Source: Rehmannia glutinosa (taxonomy: Eukaryota > Streptophyta > Magnoliopsida > Lamiales > Orobanchaceae). From it: 64,000 nucleotides of DNA. Within the stretch, counting starts at the first letter, position 1. Every line of letters starts with the position of its first letter. This document shows positions 22,167-34,288 of this stretch, piece after piece. The position numbers and the translations under genes were made by a program. The notes under the pieces are model-generated. The model worked only from the letters and a program-made list of their open reading frames with translations. It searched no databases and was not told the origin of the DNA. The stretch spans positions 59,567,267 through 59,631,266 of the forward strand of contig CM071934.1 in NCBI GenBank assembly GCA_016081115.2, read 5' to 3'.

Positions 22167-25100
22167 TGTCACGCCCCAAACGGACGCGACGAGCGATCCA
22201 CAACTTAAATACAATAACCAAACAAGTCCGGACAATATCAACGAGAACCCAATGAGACGAGTCTAAATAGCGGCGGAAAATAGATAACCGACGAATACAA
22301 CTTTAAAGTGTACAATCCATAATCCATTTTACAACCCGGAAATCAACAAAATATAGCAACTTAAAGTCAAAGGGTCCTACGCCCTTCAGTTACAAACTGG
22401 AATCGAACGAAATGCAAAAGTCCGACAACAACATAAGAAAAGAGTCCAATCAACAACAAGAAGTCGTAAATCCGGCAAGTGGAGTACAAGGTCTCAATCC
22501 GAGCGGTTCAAAGCATCTTCAACGAAATCCTCATCTAAGGTTAGAAAACGGTGGGGATGAGACAGAAATCTCGGTGGATGGGGTGATCGTGTGCAAGTGT
22601 GGCGCAATATAGTTAATGTGAGAAAACGATTATATGAAAACACATGAGTATGATGCATGAATTCACACACACGATTCATAGCGTCGTGATAAAATAATAC
22701 AATAGTATATTTATGATTCAAGAAAATAGTTCATGGTCACACAGCACTATGTGATTGATCAAGACAGGTAGGATTGCGTACGAAGTGTAACGCCAATCCT
22801 ATGCAAGGCAAATAATGGTTGCGTCACGAATTTGTAGCGCCAACCAATGCAACGGTAGCTGTTGCGACGGAAATGTAACGCCAACCAATGCAACGGTGGC
22901 GGTTGCGTGCGGAAATGTAACGCCAACCAAAACGGGTCCGATAACTCCGGAATCGTGTGGATCGACAGCGATTCCTTCATTCTTCCTTGTAACTCCCGGT
23001 CAAGTATGGTCCAAGATCGGCACCTTATCGCTCCGTAGGCAAAGACAAAATCCACGGTGGAGCTTGCAAGTCTCGGATCTGTCATAATCATGATTATACT
23101 CGATTCTACGACCCGCTTCCCTTGGACAAACTCCGTCCCTCAGTTGCGGGATTAGGACGATGGGGCCGGAAGAGTGGAATAGCAGCCAAGTTGTTTAAAA
23201 AAAATATGTGTAGGTCCTTTAACTTTTGAAAATATCATTTTTGTCCCATTTTAAAATAATTGCCTTTAAGGCTTTTAGGGGTCCAATTGTTATGAAATTT
23301 GAACCTTGGGTCCAAAATATAATTAAGTTATAGTTAAGTTAGTATTTCCAGGTGCATGGGCTGCATAAGTCCTGGAAATTTCATTTGGGTCCTCAAGTTT
23401 AGTATTTTACACATTAGTCCCTCAATTTTAGAAAAATTATTTTCCAAGCTCTAACCACTTGGGATTTTGGAACACCTTTAAAATATGTCATTCCAAGTAC
23501 CTTAAGAGTAAAAATTTCAAATTTTAAAGTTTAGGTCTGGGGCAGTTTTAAAAATTGCAAAGTAGCCCTTAAACTTTCAAAATTTTACAATCTAGTCCTT
23601 GGGCTTTTAAATGTTGATTTTATTTATCTTAAAACTCTTAAAACTTTATTATAATGTCCAAAAGTCATTTTTGAACCTGAGTACAGTCCCAAATTTCGAA
23701 ATTTGCAGAGGGTCCTTTAACTTTTATTTTCTTGCAATTTAGTCCACCAACTTTCCATTTTTACATTTTTAAGTCCAAAATTGAAATTTAATCAATTATG
23801 CTCGACTTTTCCAGGTTATAAGTCATCCAAAATATAGATTTTAAAGATCATACACATGCATGTCCAATACATACAAGAATTCATCAATTAAAACATTAAA
23901 GTGTACATGCATGCACCTAAAATTCAATAAATAGTAATTTTGAGCAATTCTTGAGAATTTTCATGATTTGATACATAAAATTGACATGCAATACATAGAT
24001 TATATATCTCAAGGGCTCATGATCAGAATTCTACATGCATTTTAATAAAAACACCTAGAAGTTGGAAAGTATTTTTCCACCCACCTTAAAATTGGAAATT
24101 GTGAAATAAAGGATAATTTCACAATTTTTGGATGAGGCCTATTAGGTCAGCCCCTAAGTCAAGAAATATCAAAAATTTGAAGTTAGAAAATGAGAGAAAA
24201 ATTAAGGAGAAAAAGGAGATAAGAAAATGAGAAAGACTACACTTTACCTTGTGTAGTAGGTGTTTGGAGACTAGTTGAAGCTTTAAAATTGGAAATTTTG
24301 GTTCAACTCCAAAATCACCTAAGGTCAGCCCCTATTTCTCAAAAATGAAAAAGGGGTGTTAAAATTTGAAAAAAAACAGAGAAAGAAGAGGAAAGAAGGG
24401 TTCTAGTGTCCAATTCTTACCTTGTAGTCCAAATTCTCTACTAGTTCTTCTTCAAGTCTTCAAGTTTCATCACCATGCATGCATGTCTCCAAGTGGTCTT
24501 CTAAGTACCTCAAAATCCAAAATATAAACTTAAGTTAAAAGAAGAAGGTGATGAGTAGGAAGAATTTAAGTTGAATTGAGGAATGAAATTTCTTACCTTG
24601 AGAAAGGGGTGTTCGAATTTTTGAGTTTTAAGTGGTAAAATTGTTTGTTTTGGTTTAGATGTTTGAAGAAAGGAAGTATGTTTGATGTTAGGAAGAAGAT
24701 GTTCTTGGAGTTATGAAGATGGGTTTGAAGATGTGAAGGACTTGTGTTTGAATATTTGAAGATATGAAGAAGTGATACTTGAAGATATGAAGAAATTATG
24801 TTTGAAGATTTGAAGATGTGAAGAGTTGGTGTTTGAAGGTTTGAAGATATGAATGAATTTTGTTTGAATATTTGAAGATGTGAATGAATTTTAGAGAGAG
24901 GTTAGAGAGAAGGAGGAGAATTAGTTAGAGGATTAAAATGTGTCGGATGAAATGAACAAATTTTGTTCAATTTCCTTCATGTGGCCGTCCACATTGGTAG
25001 AGAGGGGGAGTTTTTTTTTTTGTTCAATTTTGTGTCTTGCAAATTGTCTCTTGCATGGGGACAAAAGGGTGGTCAAAGGTATGGAATGAGAAGGAATGTT

Positions 25101-25693
25101 GGAAGACTTCCAACATGTTGGCAAAATTAATAGTAAAGAATTAATGTAAGAGATGATGTGTATAATGTTTGAATTAATGGTATAATTATACACAAGATGA
25201 CTAATATAAGGTGTAGGTGTACAAGAGTTGGATGATATTTTTACTCCAAAAATCATCACCATGGCCGTCCACTATGAGGGCATTATGGTAATTCCATATA
25301 TTTTTTTTTGTCCCAAATTTGATGATAATAGATGAAATATGTCAATCTCCAAAATAATTAGTGATTTTCTTGATCACTTATAAGTCTCATGATCACTTAA
25401 TCTAAATCAAAATCTTAATTATATAAGGTAAAAGTCTCTAAAATAAATAGTCTCTTAAAATTCTAAGGTGACTAATAAATACAAAAATAGTAATAATGAT
25501 CAATCAAGTGATCATAAATGCAAAATAGAATTAATGATGATCATGATCACAAGTAATTAAATAAAATGAACTAAAATACAAAATGTATATATTATTAATA
25601 ATTACCCGTCAAAATGACGCGGTAAAATAGTCGATCAAATGTATAAACGACAATAAGGATCAATTATAAGCTCGGAAAAATCGGGACTTCACA
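22167..25693 (-). repeat. 3' LTR of G1 (3.53 kb, with internal deletion)
   Basis: On the minus strand it runs from TGTGAAG (25693) to GCGTGACA (22167). It lacks about 0.74 kb present in the partner LTR (about 30228-30961), removed near 23187-23196. The 2.5 kb at 23196-25693 is nearly identical to 30962-33470. The roughly 1 kb at 22167-23187 differs more, mostly at CAG/CG sites. A GAAGAT-rich local repeat lies at 24660-24900 and 42-bp units at about 22790-22925. Confidence 0.93.
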
Positions 25694-25712
25694 TCCTCCC
25701 TTTTCTTAAAAG
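25694..25712 (-). other. Polypurine tract of G1
   Basis: On the minus strand AAGAAAAGGGAGGA precedes TGTGAAG, the start of the 3' LTR. Confidence 0.8.
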
Positions 25713-26790
25713 AATTTGGTCCCCAAATTCTCTTGAATAGTTCGGATATTGATTCCTCATGTCTTCTTCCATCTCCCACGTTGCGTCTTCATCTCGATTG
25801 TGGTTACGCCACACCACTTTAACCATCGGAATTTCTCTCTTACGCAATCGTCAGATCTGGCGATTAATGATCCGGATCGGCCTCTCGGTGTAGGATAGAG
25901 TTTCCATTAGAGGAGGAGTATCACAGTGATGATGTGTTCGGGATCTGGTTGATACTTCTTCAATCTTGATACGTGGAATACGTCGTGCATTCCCGCATAT
26001 GGTCTTTGGTAACTCGAGTCGATAGGCTAACTTCCCGATCCACTGTAGAATCTTGTAAGGTCCAACATATCTCGGACTCAACTTGCCTCCTTTCTTCGGA
26101 TTGATCAATCCTTTCCGTGGTGAGAGTCTGAGAAATACTTCATCTCCGACTTCAAATTCCAAATCCTTTATTCTCTTGTCCGCGTAACTCTTTTGGCGGC
26201 TACGGTGTGCGTATCGCTCCTTGATCGCTTGACCTTCTCCATGGCCTCTCGAACTAAGTCGACCTTTGGAATCAAGGGCGACTTTCATTTCTCTTTGAGT
26301 CCATTGGTCATCAATCTCCCAATGTAGTGGGATCTACATTTTCGCCCATATAATGCCTCGTAGGGTGCCATCCCAATCGTGGCCTGATAGCTGTTATTGT
26401 AGGCGAACTCGGCAAATGGTAAGTGCGAATCCCAACTTCCTTGGAAATCCAACGTGCAGGCTCGCAACATATCTTCCAAGGTTTGAATCGTTCGCTCAGA
26501 CTGTCCATCAGTTTGTGGATGTCTTGCTGTGCTGAAACTTAGCGAGGTACCCAACTTCTCGTGCAAGCACTTCCAAAACTGAGACAAACCTTGGGTCTCA
26601 TCGATACTATGTCAACTAGTACTCCATGCAGTCGAATGATCTCTCGGATATAAATCTGCGCAAGTTTATGCAAGCTATCAGTTTTCTTAATGGGTAAGAA
26701 GTGTGCAGGTTTCGTGAGTCGGTCTACAACTACCCAAATAGCATCATGGCCTCCTCTGGTCTTTGGTAGATCCATCACGAAGTCCATCAT
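25697..26790 (-). pseudogene. Gypsy pol remnant: integrase core to C-terminus of G1
   Basis: Minus-strand order: 26790-26539 carries the integrase core start (DFVMDLPKTRGGHDAIWVVV then DRLTKPAHF, with the first catalytic Asp). The region of the second Asp is damaged near 26610. 26587-26285 has HPQTDGQSERTIQTLEDMLR with the catalytic Glu, then FAYNNSYQATIGMAPYEALY and GRKCR. 26288-25851 has the C-terminal DNA-binding part (FEVGDEVFLRLSPRKG, GKLSPRYVGPYKI). A last piece past a stop (25850-25700) has VKVVWRN and EEDMRNQYP, as at the end of chromovirus-type integrases. The frameshifts make it inactive as written. RT and RNase H, which should precede it, are absent. Confidence 0.9.
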
Positions 26791-28200
26791 TATGTGTTCC
26801 CATTTTCACTCGGGAATCCTCTTCTGAAATAATTCCTTTCAAATTCTAGATGAGATTCATACTTATTGTATCTATTCATGAAGGATCTATCCCATCATCA
26901 ATATCAAAACTTAGGTGGCCTAGAGGCGCTTATATTCGATCCAAATTCCCATCATCGGCCCAATTTCCAATAATCATCCCGCAAAAATATCTCTTAATAA
27001 CCTTAGTGGTACTCAAAATTTCTTATCATCACCTTGTAATAGACACTATTCATAGTACCCTATTCATGTGATCCGTAATATTTGCACCACTATTCGATTA
27101 TCACTTAACCATTCATTTCTATTCCACATACCGTTCTAATGTACTATTCCCATAATTATTAGTTCAAAACATACCTCTTATAATTCAAATCCCGAATATA
27201 TCCTTGCTTGTCACAGCTAGTCAATACTTCATTTACCTAAGAAAGTGATACTCATGATAATAGAGTCGATTTAACTAAACAGTAGACACCTATTCATATC
27301 GTGGTATATTTCCTCGAACAATCGGTAGTAGATTTCATCGCTAAAAGTGCAAGATCAACCCATAATCTCCACCCATCAACATATAATAGTCGAGACCTCA
27401 GTAATCATTTAATAAGTTATCTCCAAAGTTGTAATCATATGAGTCGCTCCTTCTAAAATCTTGATAGCAATCTCAATTTCCCATAATCATAAGGTCCTTG
27501 ATTATTCCAGATAAATGTGCACATCTCGTATACTTTATATAGAATACTATTATCCGTCTCCTCCGAAATTAATCAATACTTAATACTAAATAACTAAGTC
27601 AAAATCAATCAAATTCATATATCATGTAAGTGCCTAGATCACCATAATATTCCGAATACTCACAGATAATCATTATCCCAAATTTAATTCACAAATGAGA
27701 TATCATAACAAAAAAAAATATTTAGTGACAATATCCAGTTGAGACCCTATAATCGTCATATCCTTGACGTATCTTATCCACGATACCAAACACCAAGTCA
27801 AATTTGCTTATTTAAGCTCGTAGAAGTATTTAGAAAGAATAACACAATGGCACATCATCGGTAAATCATACTTAGTAATTTCCACACAATCATTCTCTAA
27901 AGTAATATCATTAGGCATCTAACTTCTATAATATATCATCTGACCCAATTATATACTGTCAAGTGATAACCTTATATCCTCCATGTCTCATCATAATGGG
28001 GCATTATAGCCTTCAAATCAAGAAATTTCTAAATCACCTACATCCAAAATGAGGCATATTCATTAATGCAAAATTTGAATACACCCATGAAGTACAACAC
28101 TAGTAATACCGAGTCAAAGATACTTCTGAACCTAAATACAACTGAATCTAACACAACAGAAAGCAAGGTACATGTTTGGAATAAACATCTACAATAACGA
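26791..28200 (-). other. Non-coding interior of G1
   Basis: About 1.4 kb of AT-rich sequence without any long frame or recognisable domain, in the place where gag C-terminus, protease, RT and RNase H would normally be. Its origin is unclear. Confidence 0.6.
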
Positions 28201-28219
28201 AAGTACAAACCGACAATCG

Positions 28220-28880
28220 CTAGCTAATCGGTGAGATCGCCATCATCGTCGCGCCGCCTATGTCTATAATCGGGCCGGGTCGGGCGGGAGGTGGCGCCTC
28301 AACCTCAGGCCAATCCACGAAGTCCAACCACTGCTCGAATCCCTGAGCCTCATCGAGTGGAGCAGCCTCGAGTGCCTCCGGCTCTCCAATGTCGACTGGA
28401 TCCTCCTCGGGATCCCCCTCGGCGTCAGTTAAAGGCTCCGCCACGGGCGGTGGTAATGGTTGAGCATTAGTCGCTAAAGCGACCTCTAGTGCGGCGTCTC
28501 TCTGAGCTAGGGCCTGTGTAAGGTCCTCTTTGACTGTCATCTACTTGATGAGGGTCTCCTCCAAGCGCTCGACGGTGCCACGGGATAGGCGGGCGTCAAT
28601 CTCCCATTTCTGGCGGCCGTCACTTGTCCTCTTCATCTTCTCCCGCATGTTATCCAGGCGCTCCTGGATACTCTGTATTTGGTCCTCCCGCGCCCTTATG
28701 GTGTTATTGTGGTCCTTGCCAAACACTGTGTCGTGTCGTGCATTATCTTTGGCGCTCCTCGGGTAACTCTGAGGTCGCTCGAATACTCTCCCGGTGCCAG
28801 TAAATCGCGAGTGCCCGGTAGTACTCCCGCTCGGCACGGGCATGAAAAACGTCCCACCAAGAAAGTGGCGTCGGCTCCAT
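28220..28880 (-). pseudogene. First open frame of G1: unrecognised coiled-coil, acidic Pro/Ala-rich protein
   Basis: A likely start is the ATG at 28880-28878, beginning MEPTPLSWWDVFHARAEREY. That frame ends after 45 codons and the theme continues in the frame 28843-28541, implying one frameshift near 28745. The second piece is charged and helical, with heptad-like spacing (EDQIQSIQERLDNMREKMKR). After a single in-frame TAG it runs on from 28540 to 28220 as an acidic, Pro/Ala/Glu-rich tail with DEAQGFEQWLDFVDWPEVE. It sits where gag begins but shows no gag domain or zinc knuckle that I recognise. It could be a modified gag N-terminus or a lineage-specific protein. Base composition is clearly richer in GC than the surroundings. 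Confidence 0.55.
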
Positions 28881-29170
28881 CCCGATCAAACAAAACTAAG
28901 GCGGATCAGCCAAAGGTAAAAGAAAGATAAGGAGGGAATAAGGAAAGAATGAACAAAGAAAGTCAGTCAAGAATCAACTAAGTCAAGACAAGTATAACTA
29001 TGAAGTCTCAAAATATGCGTTCTAACTTAGTTCGAACATCAATAAGACGGTTCTATGCCAATTTGGAATCGATTTCACACTTAATTGGTCAAGTCGCGGT
29101 ACTACCCAAAACACAGACCGAGGGTCCTATCCTGGGTCAGCTCGGTGTAAGTTTCGATCTTACTAGCCGA

Positions 29171-29182
29171 ACTCTGATACCA
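29171..29182 (-). other. Primer binding site of G1 (initiator tRNA-Met type)
   Basis: On the minus strand TGGTATCAGAGT begins 7 nt after the 5' LTR end (29190). It matches the initiator tRNA-Met type shared by the other elements here, with the last base changed. Confidence 0.88.
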
Positions 29183-29189
29183 CTCTAAA

Positions 29190-32100
29190 TGTCACGCCCC
29201 AAACGGGACGCGACGAACGATCCACAACTTAAATACAATAACCAAACAGTCCAGACAATATCAACGAGAACCCAATGAGACAGAGTCTAAATAGCAGCGG
29301 AAAATAGATAACCAGTACGAATACAACTTACAGTCTACAATCCATAATCCATTTTACAACCGGAAATCAACAAAATATAGCAACTTAAAGTCAAAGGGTC
29401 CTACGCCCTTCGATTTAAAAGCGGAATCGAACGAAATGCAAAAGTCCGACAACAACATAAGAAAAGAGTCCAATCAACAACAAGAAGTAGTAAATCCAGC
29501 AAGTGGAGTACAAGGTCTCAATCCAGAGCCGGTTCAGCATCTTCAACGAAATCCTCATCTAAGGTTAGAAAACAGGTGGGGATAAGACGAGAAATCTCGG
29601 TGGATGGGGTGATCGTGTGCAAGTGTGGCGCAATATAGTTAATGTGAGAAAACATTATATGAAAACGCGTGAGTATGATGCATGAATTCACACGATTCGC
29701 AAGCATCGTGATAAAATAATACAATAGTATATTTATACGATTCAAGAAAATAGTTCATGGTCACACACGAGACACTATGTGATTCAATTAAGACAGGTAG
29801 GATTGCGTGCGGAAGTGTAACGCCAATCCTATGCAAGGCAAATAATGGTTGCGTCACGGATTTGTAGCGCCAACCAATGCAACAGTAGCGGTTGCATACG
29901 GAAATGTAACGCCAACCAATGCAAGCGGTAGCGGTTGCGTGCGGAAATGTAACGCCAACCAAAATGGGTCCGATAACTCCGGAATCGTGTGGATCGGACA
30001 ATGATTCGATTTCTTCGTTCTTCCTTGTAACTCCCGGTCAAGTATGGTCCAAGACCGGCACCTTATCGCTCCGTAGGCAAAGACAAAATCCACAGTGGAG
30101 CTTGCAAGACTCGGATCTGTCATAATCATGATTATACCTCAAGATACTACGACCGCTTCCCTTGGACAAACTCCGTCCCTCGGTTGCGGTATTAGGGACG
30201 ATGGGGCGAAAGAGTGGAATAGCGATCAGCCGCCTGGTTCCATCCCCCGACGTATCCATTCCGATTGTGAGCTCGACACACCAAGTTGACTCAGCGGGAA
30301 AGTAATTACATGTACGCAAATCAGTATTATTGATTGAGGGGAAGACGATTTAGGAAAATTTTGAAAAGCGCGAGTGGTAATTATGGCGTTGGTGGAATAT
30401 TTGGATGAAGATGATCATCGGAAGGATAAGCAATCTTCGATATCTTGAAAGATTAGGTGGAACATAAGTCCCGTTATAGATTCAAAATCGCAAGGCGAGG
30501 AAGTCGCTCGCGATCGGGTATGTCGGTCAAATTGATCCGATAAGTCAAGGGTTTTGGGAAAGTAAAATACTTTAATTAAATCTCCAAGTCAGAGGGTCCA
30601 GGGCTATTTTAGTAAAAGAGAAAATAATTTGAGTTAGGTCCTTTATAAAAGAAAATTTGTAATTTAGCCCCGTTTTGTAAAAACCAACACTTTTGGAGTT
30701 AAAAATTGAATAAATAAATATCCCGACCTTGACAAATTAAGAGGTCAGTTCCTAAATTCCCCAAATTGTCCAGAGATTCAGGTTTTTAAAATTTTGAGGT
30801 CGAGTTTTTATAAAATTCTCACATTGGCCCCAAATTTGTAAAAATTGCCAATTCGGACCTTAAGTTTTAAAAATTCGGAACTCACAAACCGGAAGGGCTT
30901 TTAATGTGATTCCAGTTGGAAAATGTCACTAAGGTTAGTAGGAAATTGGGACAAGAGCAGGTTTTTAAAAAAAAATATGTGTAGGTCCTTTAACTTTTGA
31001 AAATATCATTTTTGTCCCATTTTAAAATAATTGCCTTTAAGGCTTTTATGGGTCCAATTGTTATGAAATTTGAACCTTGGGTCCAAAATATAATTAATTT
31101 ATAGTTAAATTAGTATTTCCAGGTGCATGGGCTGCATAAGTCCTGGAAATTTCATTTGGGTCCTCAAGTTTAGTATTTTACACATTAGTCCCTCAATTTT
31201 AGAAAAATTGTTTTCCAAGCTCTAACCACTTGGGATTTTGGAACACCTTTAAAATATGTCATTCCCAGTACCTTAAGAGTAAAAATTTCAAATTTTAAAG
31301 TTTAGGTCTGGGGCAGTTTTAAAAATTGCAAAGTAGCCCTTAAACTTTCAAAATTTTACAATCTAGTCCTTGGGCTTTTAAAGGTTGATTTTATTTATCT
31401 TAAAACTCTTAAAACTTTATTATAATGTCCAAAAGTCATTTTTGAACCTGAGTACACTCCCAAATTTCGAAATTTGCAGAGGGGTCTTTTAACTTTTATT
31501 TTCTTGCAATTTAGTCCACCAACTTTCCATTTTTACATTTTTAAGTCCAAAATTGAAATTTAATCAATTATGCTCGACTTTTCCAGGTTATAAGTCATCC
31601 AAAATATAGATTTTAAAGATCATACACATGCATGTCCAATACATACAAGAATTCATCAATTAAAACATTAAAGTGTACATGCATGCACCTAAAATTCAAT
31701 AAATAGTAATTTTGAGCAACTCTTGAGAATTTTCATGATTTGATACATAAAATTGACATGCAATACATAGATTATATATCTCAAGGGCTCATGATCAAAA
31801 TTCTACATGCATTTTAATAAAAACACCTAGAAGTTGGAAAGTATTTTTCCACCCACCTTAAAATTGGAAATTGTGAAATAAAAGGATAATTTCACAATTT
31901 TTGGATGAGGCCTCTTAGGTCAGCCCCTAAGTCAAGAAATATCAAAAATTTGAAGTTAGAAAATGAGAGAAAAATTAAGGAGAAAAAGAAGGAGATAAGA
32001 AAATGAGAAAGACTACACTTTACCTTGTGTAGTAGGTGTTTGGAGACTAGTTGAAGCTTTAAAATTGGAAATTTTGGTTCAACTCCAAAATCACCTAAGG

Positions 32101-33470
32101 TCAGCCCCTATTTCTCAAAAATGAAAAAGGGGTGTTAAAATTTGAAAAAAATAGAAAGAAGAGGAAAGAAGGGTTCTAGTGTCCAATTCTTACCTTGTAG
32201 TCCAAATTCTCTACTAGTTCTTCTTCAAGTCTTCAAGTTTCATCACCATGCATGCATGTCTCCAAGTGGTCTTCTAAGTACCTCAAAATCCAAAATATAA
32301 ACTTAAGTTAAAAGAAGAAGGTGATGAGTAGGAAGAATTTAAGTTGAATTGAGGAATGAAATTTCTTACCTTGAGAAAGGGGGTGTTCGAATTTTTGAGT
32401 TTTAAGTGGTAAGATTGTTTGTTTTGGTTTAGATGTTTGAAGAAAGGAAGTATGTTTGATGTTAGGAAGAAGATGTTCTTGGAGTTATGAAGATGGATTT
32501 GAAGATGTGAAGGACTTGTGTTTGAATATTTGAAGATATGAAGAAGTGATACTTGAAGATATGAAGAACTTATGTTTGAAGATTTGAAGATGTGAAGAGT
32601 TGGTGTTTGAAGGTTTGAAGATATGAATGAATTTTGTTTGAATATTTGAAGATGTGAATGAATTTTAGAGAGAGGTTAGAGAGAATGAGGAGAATTAGTT
32701 AGAGGATTAAAATGTGTTGGATGAAATGAACAAATTTTGTTCAATTTCCTTCATGTGTCCGTCATTGGTAGAGAGGGGGAGGATTTTTTTTTTTTTTTGT
32801 TCAATTTTGTGTTTTGCAAATTGTCTCTTGCATGGGGACAAAAGGGTGGTCAAAGGTATGGAATGAGAAGGAATGTTGGAAGACTTCCAACATGTTGGCA
32901 AAATTAATAGTAAAGAATTAATGTAAGAGATGATGTGTATAATGTTTGAATTAATGGTATAATTATACACAAGATGACTAATATAAGGTGTAGGTGTACA
33001 AGAGTTGGATGATATTTTTACTCCAAAAATCATCACCATGGCAAATCCACTATGAGGGCATTATGGTAATTCCATATATTTGTTTTTGTCCCAAATTTGA
33101 TGATAATAGATGAAATATGTCAATCTCCAAAATAATTAGTGATTTCCTTGATCACTTATAAGTCTCATGATCACTTAATCTAAATCAAAATCTTAATTAT
33201 ATAAGGTAAAAGTCTCTAAAATAAATAGTCTCTTAAAATTCTAAGGTGACTAATAAATACAAAAATAGTAATAATGATCAATCAAGTGATCATAAATGCA
33301 AAATAGAATTAATGATGATCATGATCACAAGTAATTAATAAAATGAACTAAAATACAAAATGTATATATTATTAATAATTACCCGTCAAAATGATGCGGT
33401 AAAATAGTCGATCAAATGTATAAACGACAATAAGGATCAATTATAAGCTCGGAAAAATCGGGGCTTCACA
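29190..33470 (-). repeat. 5' LTR of G1 (4.28 kb)
   Basis: On the minus strand it runs from TGTGAAGCCCCG (33470) to GCGTGACA (29190). It contains about 42-bp tandem units near 29815-29955 (TGTAACGCCAACCAATGCAA repeated) and a GAAGAT-rich local repeat at about 32440-32660. The sequence at 1-1236 is another copy of its 3' part. Confidence 0.93.
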
Positions 33471-34110
33471 TTATGATTACATTACATTGAATGAAAAATA
33501 AATATATCAGAGTTATAATAACACCTTTACGAGTAAAAGTATATATTTTTTGAGACAAAATATCATATTTTAAGAGTAAAAACATCTGTTTTTTGAAATA
33601 AAATATTACATTTTTTAATATAGTCTAATATTATGAATTCAATACAATGAAAGATGAATAATAAATATGATAGAGTTAAAGTAATATTTTTTATAAATAA
33701 AAGTATTTATTTTTTGAGATAAAGTAACATATTTTTTAATATAGTCAGAAATTATGAATATATTACAATATATATATATATATATATATCTAATGAGTTA
33801 AAGTAACACTTTTACACGTTAAAGTATCGATTTTTTGAGATAAAGTATCATGTTTTTTAATATAGTCACAAATTAGGAATGAAGGAAAGAAGGAAAAATA
33901 AAAAATAAATATGATATCGATATAGTTAAAGTAACACTTTAATAAATAAAAGTATACGTTTGTTGAGATAAAGTATCAGATTTCTTAATACAGTTACAAA
34001 CTAGGAAAAAAAAAAGAGGAAATATAAAAAATAAATATGATGTAGTTAAAGTAACACTTTTATAAGTATTCATTTATTGAGATAATGTATTATGTTTTTA
34101 ATAGACTTGG
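33471..34110. repeat. Diverged tandem repeat, about 120-bp unit, hosting the G1 insertion
   Basis: Units contain GTTAAAGTAACACTTTTA, then AAAGTAT, TTTTTTGAGATAAAGTA and TTTTTTAATATAGTCACAAA. The first phrase recurs at about 33512, 33675, 33796, 33924 and 34044. One matching piece lies left of G1 at about 22085-22166, so the element inserted inside the array. It also contains an (AT)n run near 33770. Confidence 0.8.
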
Positions 34111-34217
34111 TTTCGATTCTTAGCCTTTGCATTTAGAGGCATTTTTAATTTTTTTTAATTATCAGACGTATATATGAATGAGTTTATATACATTGTTATA
34201 CTGAAATTGGACAACAA

Positions 34218-34288
34218 GCAAAAGTGGTGTAGTGGCAGAATACCACCTTGTGTCTATACAGACGCGGGTTCGATTCCCATGTGGAGCA
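34218..34288 (+). pseudogene. tRNA-Gly-like sequence, degenerate (tRNA pseudogene or SINE head)
   Basis: The 71-nt stretch has the length and layout of plant tRNA-Gly, including a GTGGTGTAGTGG A-box-like part and a perfect GGTTCGATTCC B box ending GAGCA. At the anticodon position it reads GTG rather than a Gly anticodon. By my pairing only about three of seven acceptor pairs and one of five anticodon-stem pairs form, and the T stem has a mismatch. It is therefore unlikely to be a working tRNA. It could be a tRNA pseudogene or the head of a SINE; I see no clear A-rich tail or target duplication. Confidence 0.65.

Larger units (their letters stand above)
22167..33470 (-). mobile_element. Complete Ty3/gypsy element G1, 11.3 kb, target duplication TTATG
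   Basis: Two LTRs (22167-25693 and 29190-33470) flank a 3.5-kb interior. TTATG at 22162-22166 and again at 33471-33475 is a perfect 5-bp target duplication. The primer binding site next to the right LTR and the purine tract next to the left LTR place the element on the minus strand. The interior holds a novel-looking first frame and the integrase end of pol; gag, protease, RT and RNase H are not visible. Huge LTRs with a short interior recall large retrotransposon derivatives (LARDs), and the integrase tail points to a chromovirus-type (Tekay/Del-like) ancestor. Confidence 0.93.

Noticed and set aside
24933..25262. A 109-codon minus-strand frame, conserved at 32707-33039
   Set aside because: Its conservation reflects the LTR pair of G1; it has AT-driven composition (Ile/Asn/Ser) and no domain.
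34218..34288. A functional tRNA gene
   Set aside because: Acceptor and anticodon stems mostly fail to pair, and the body resembles tRNA-Gly while the anticodon position reads GTG.
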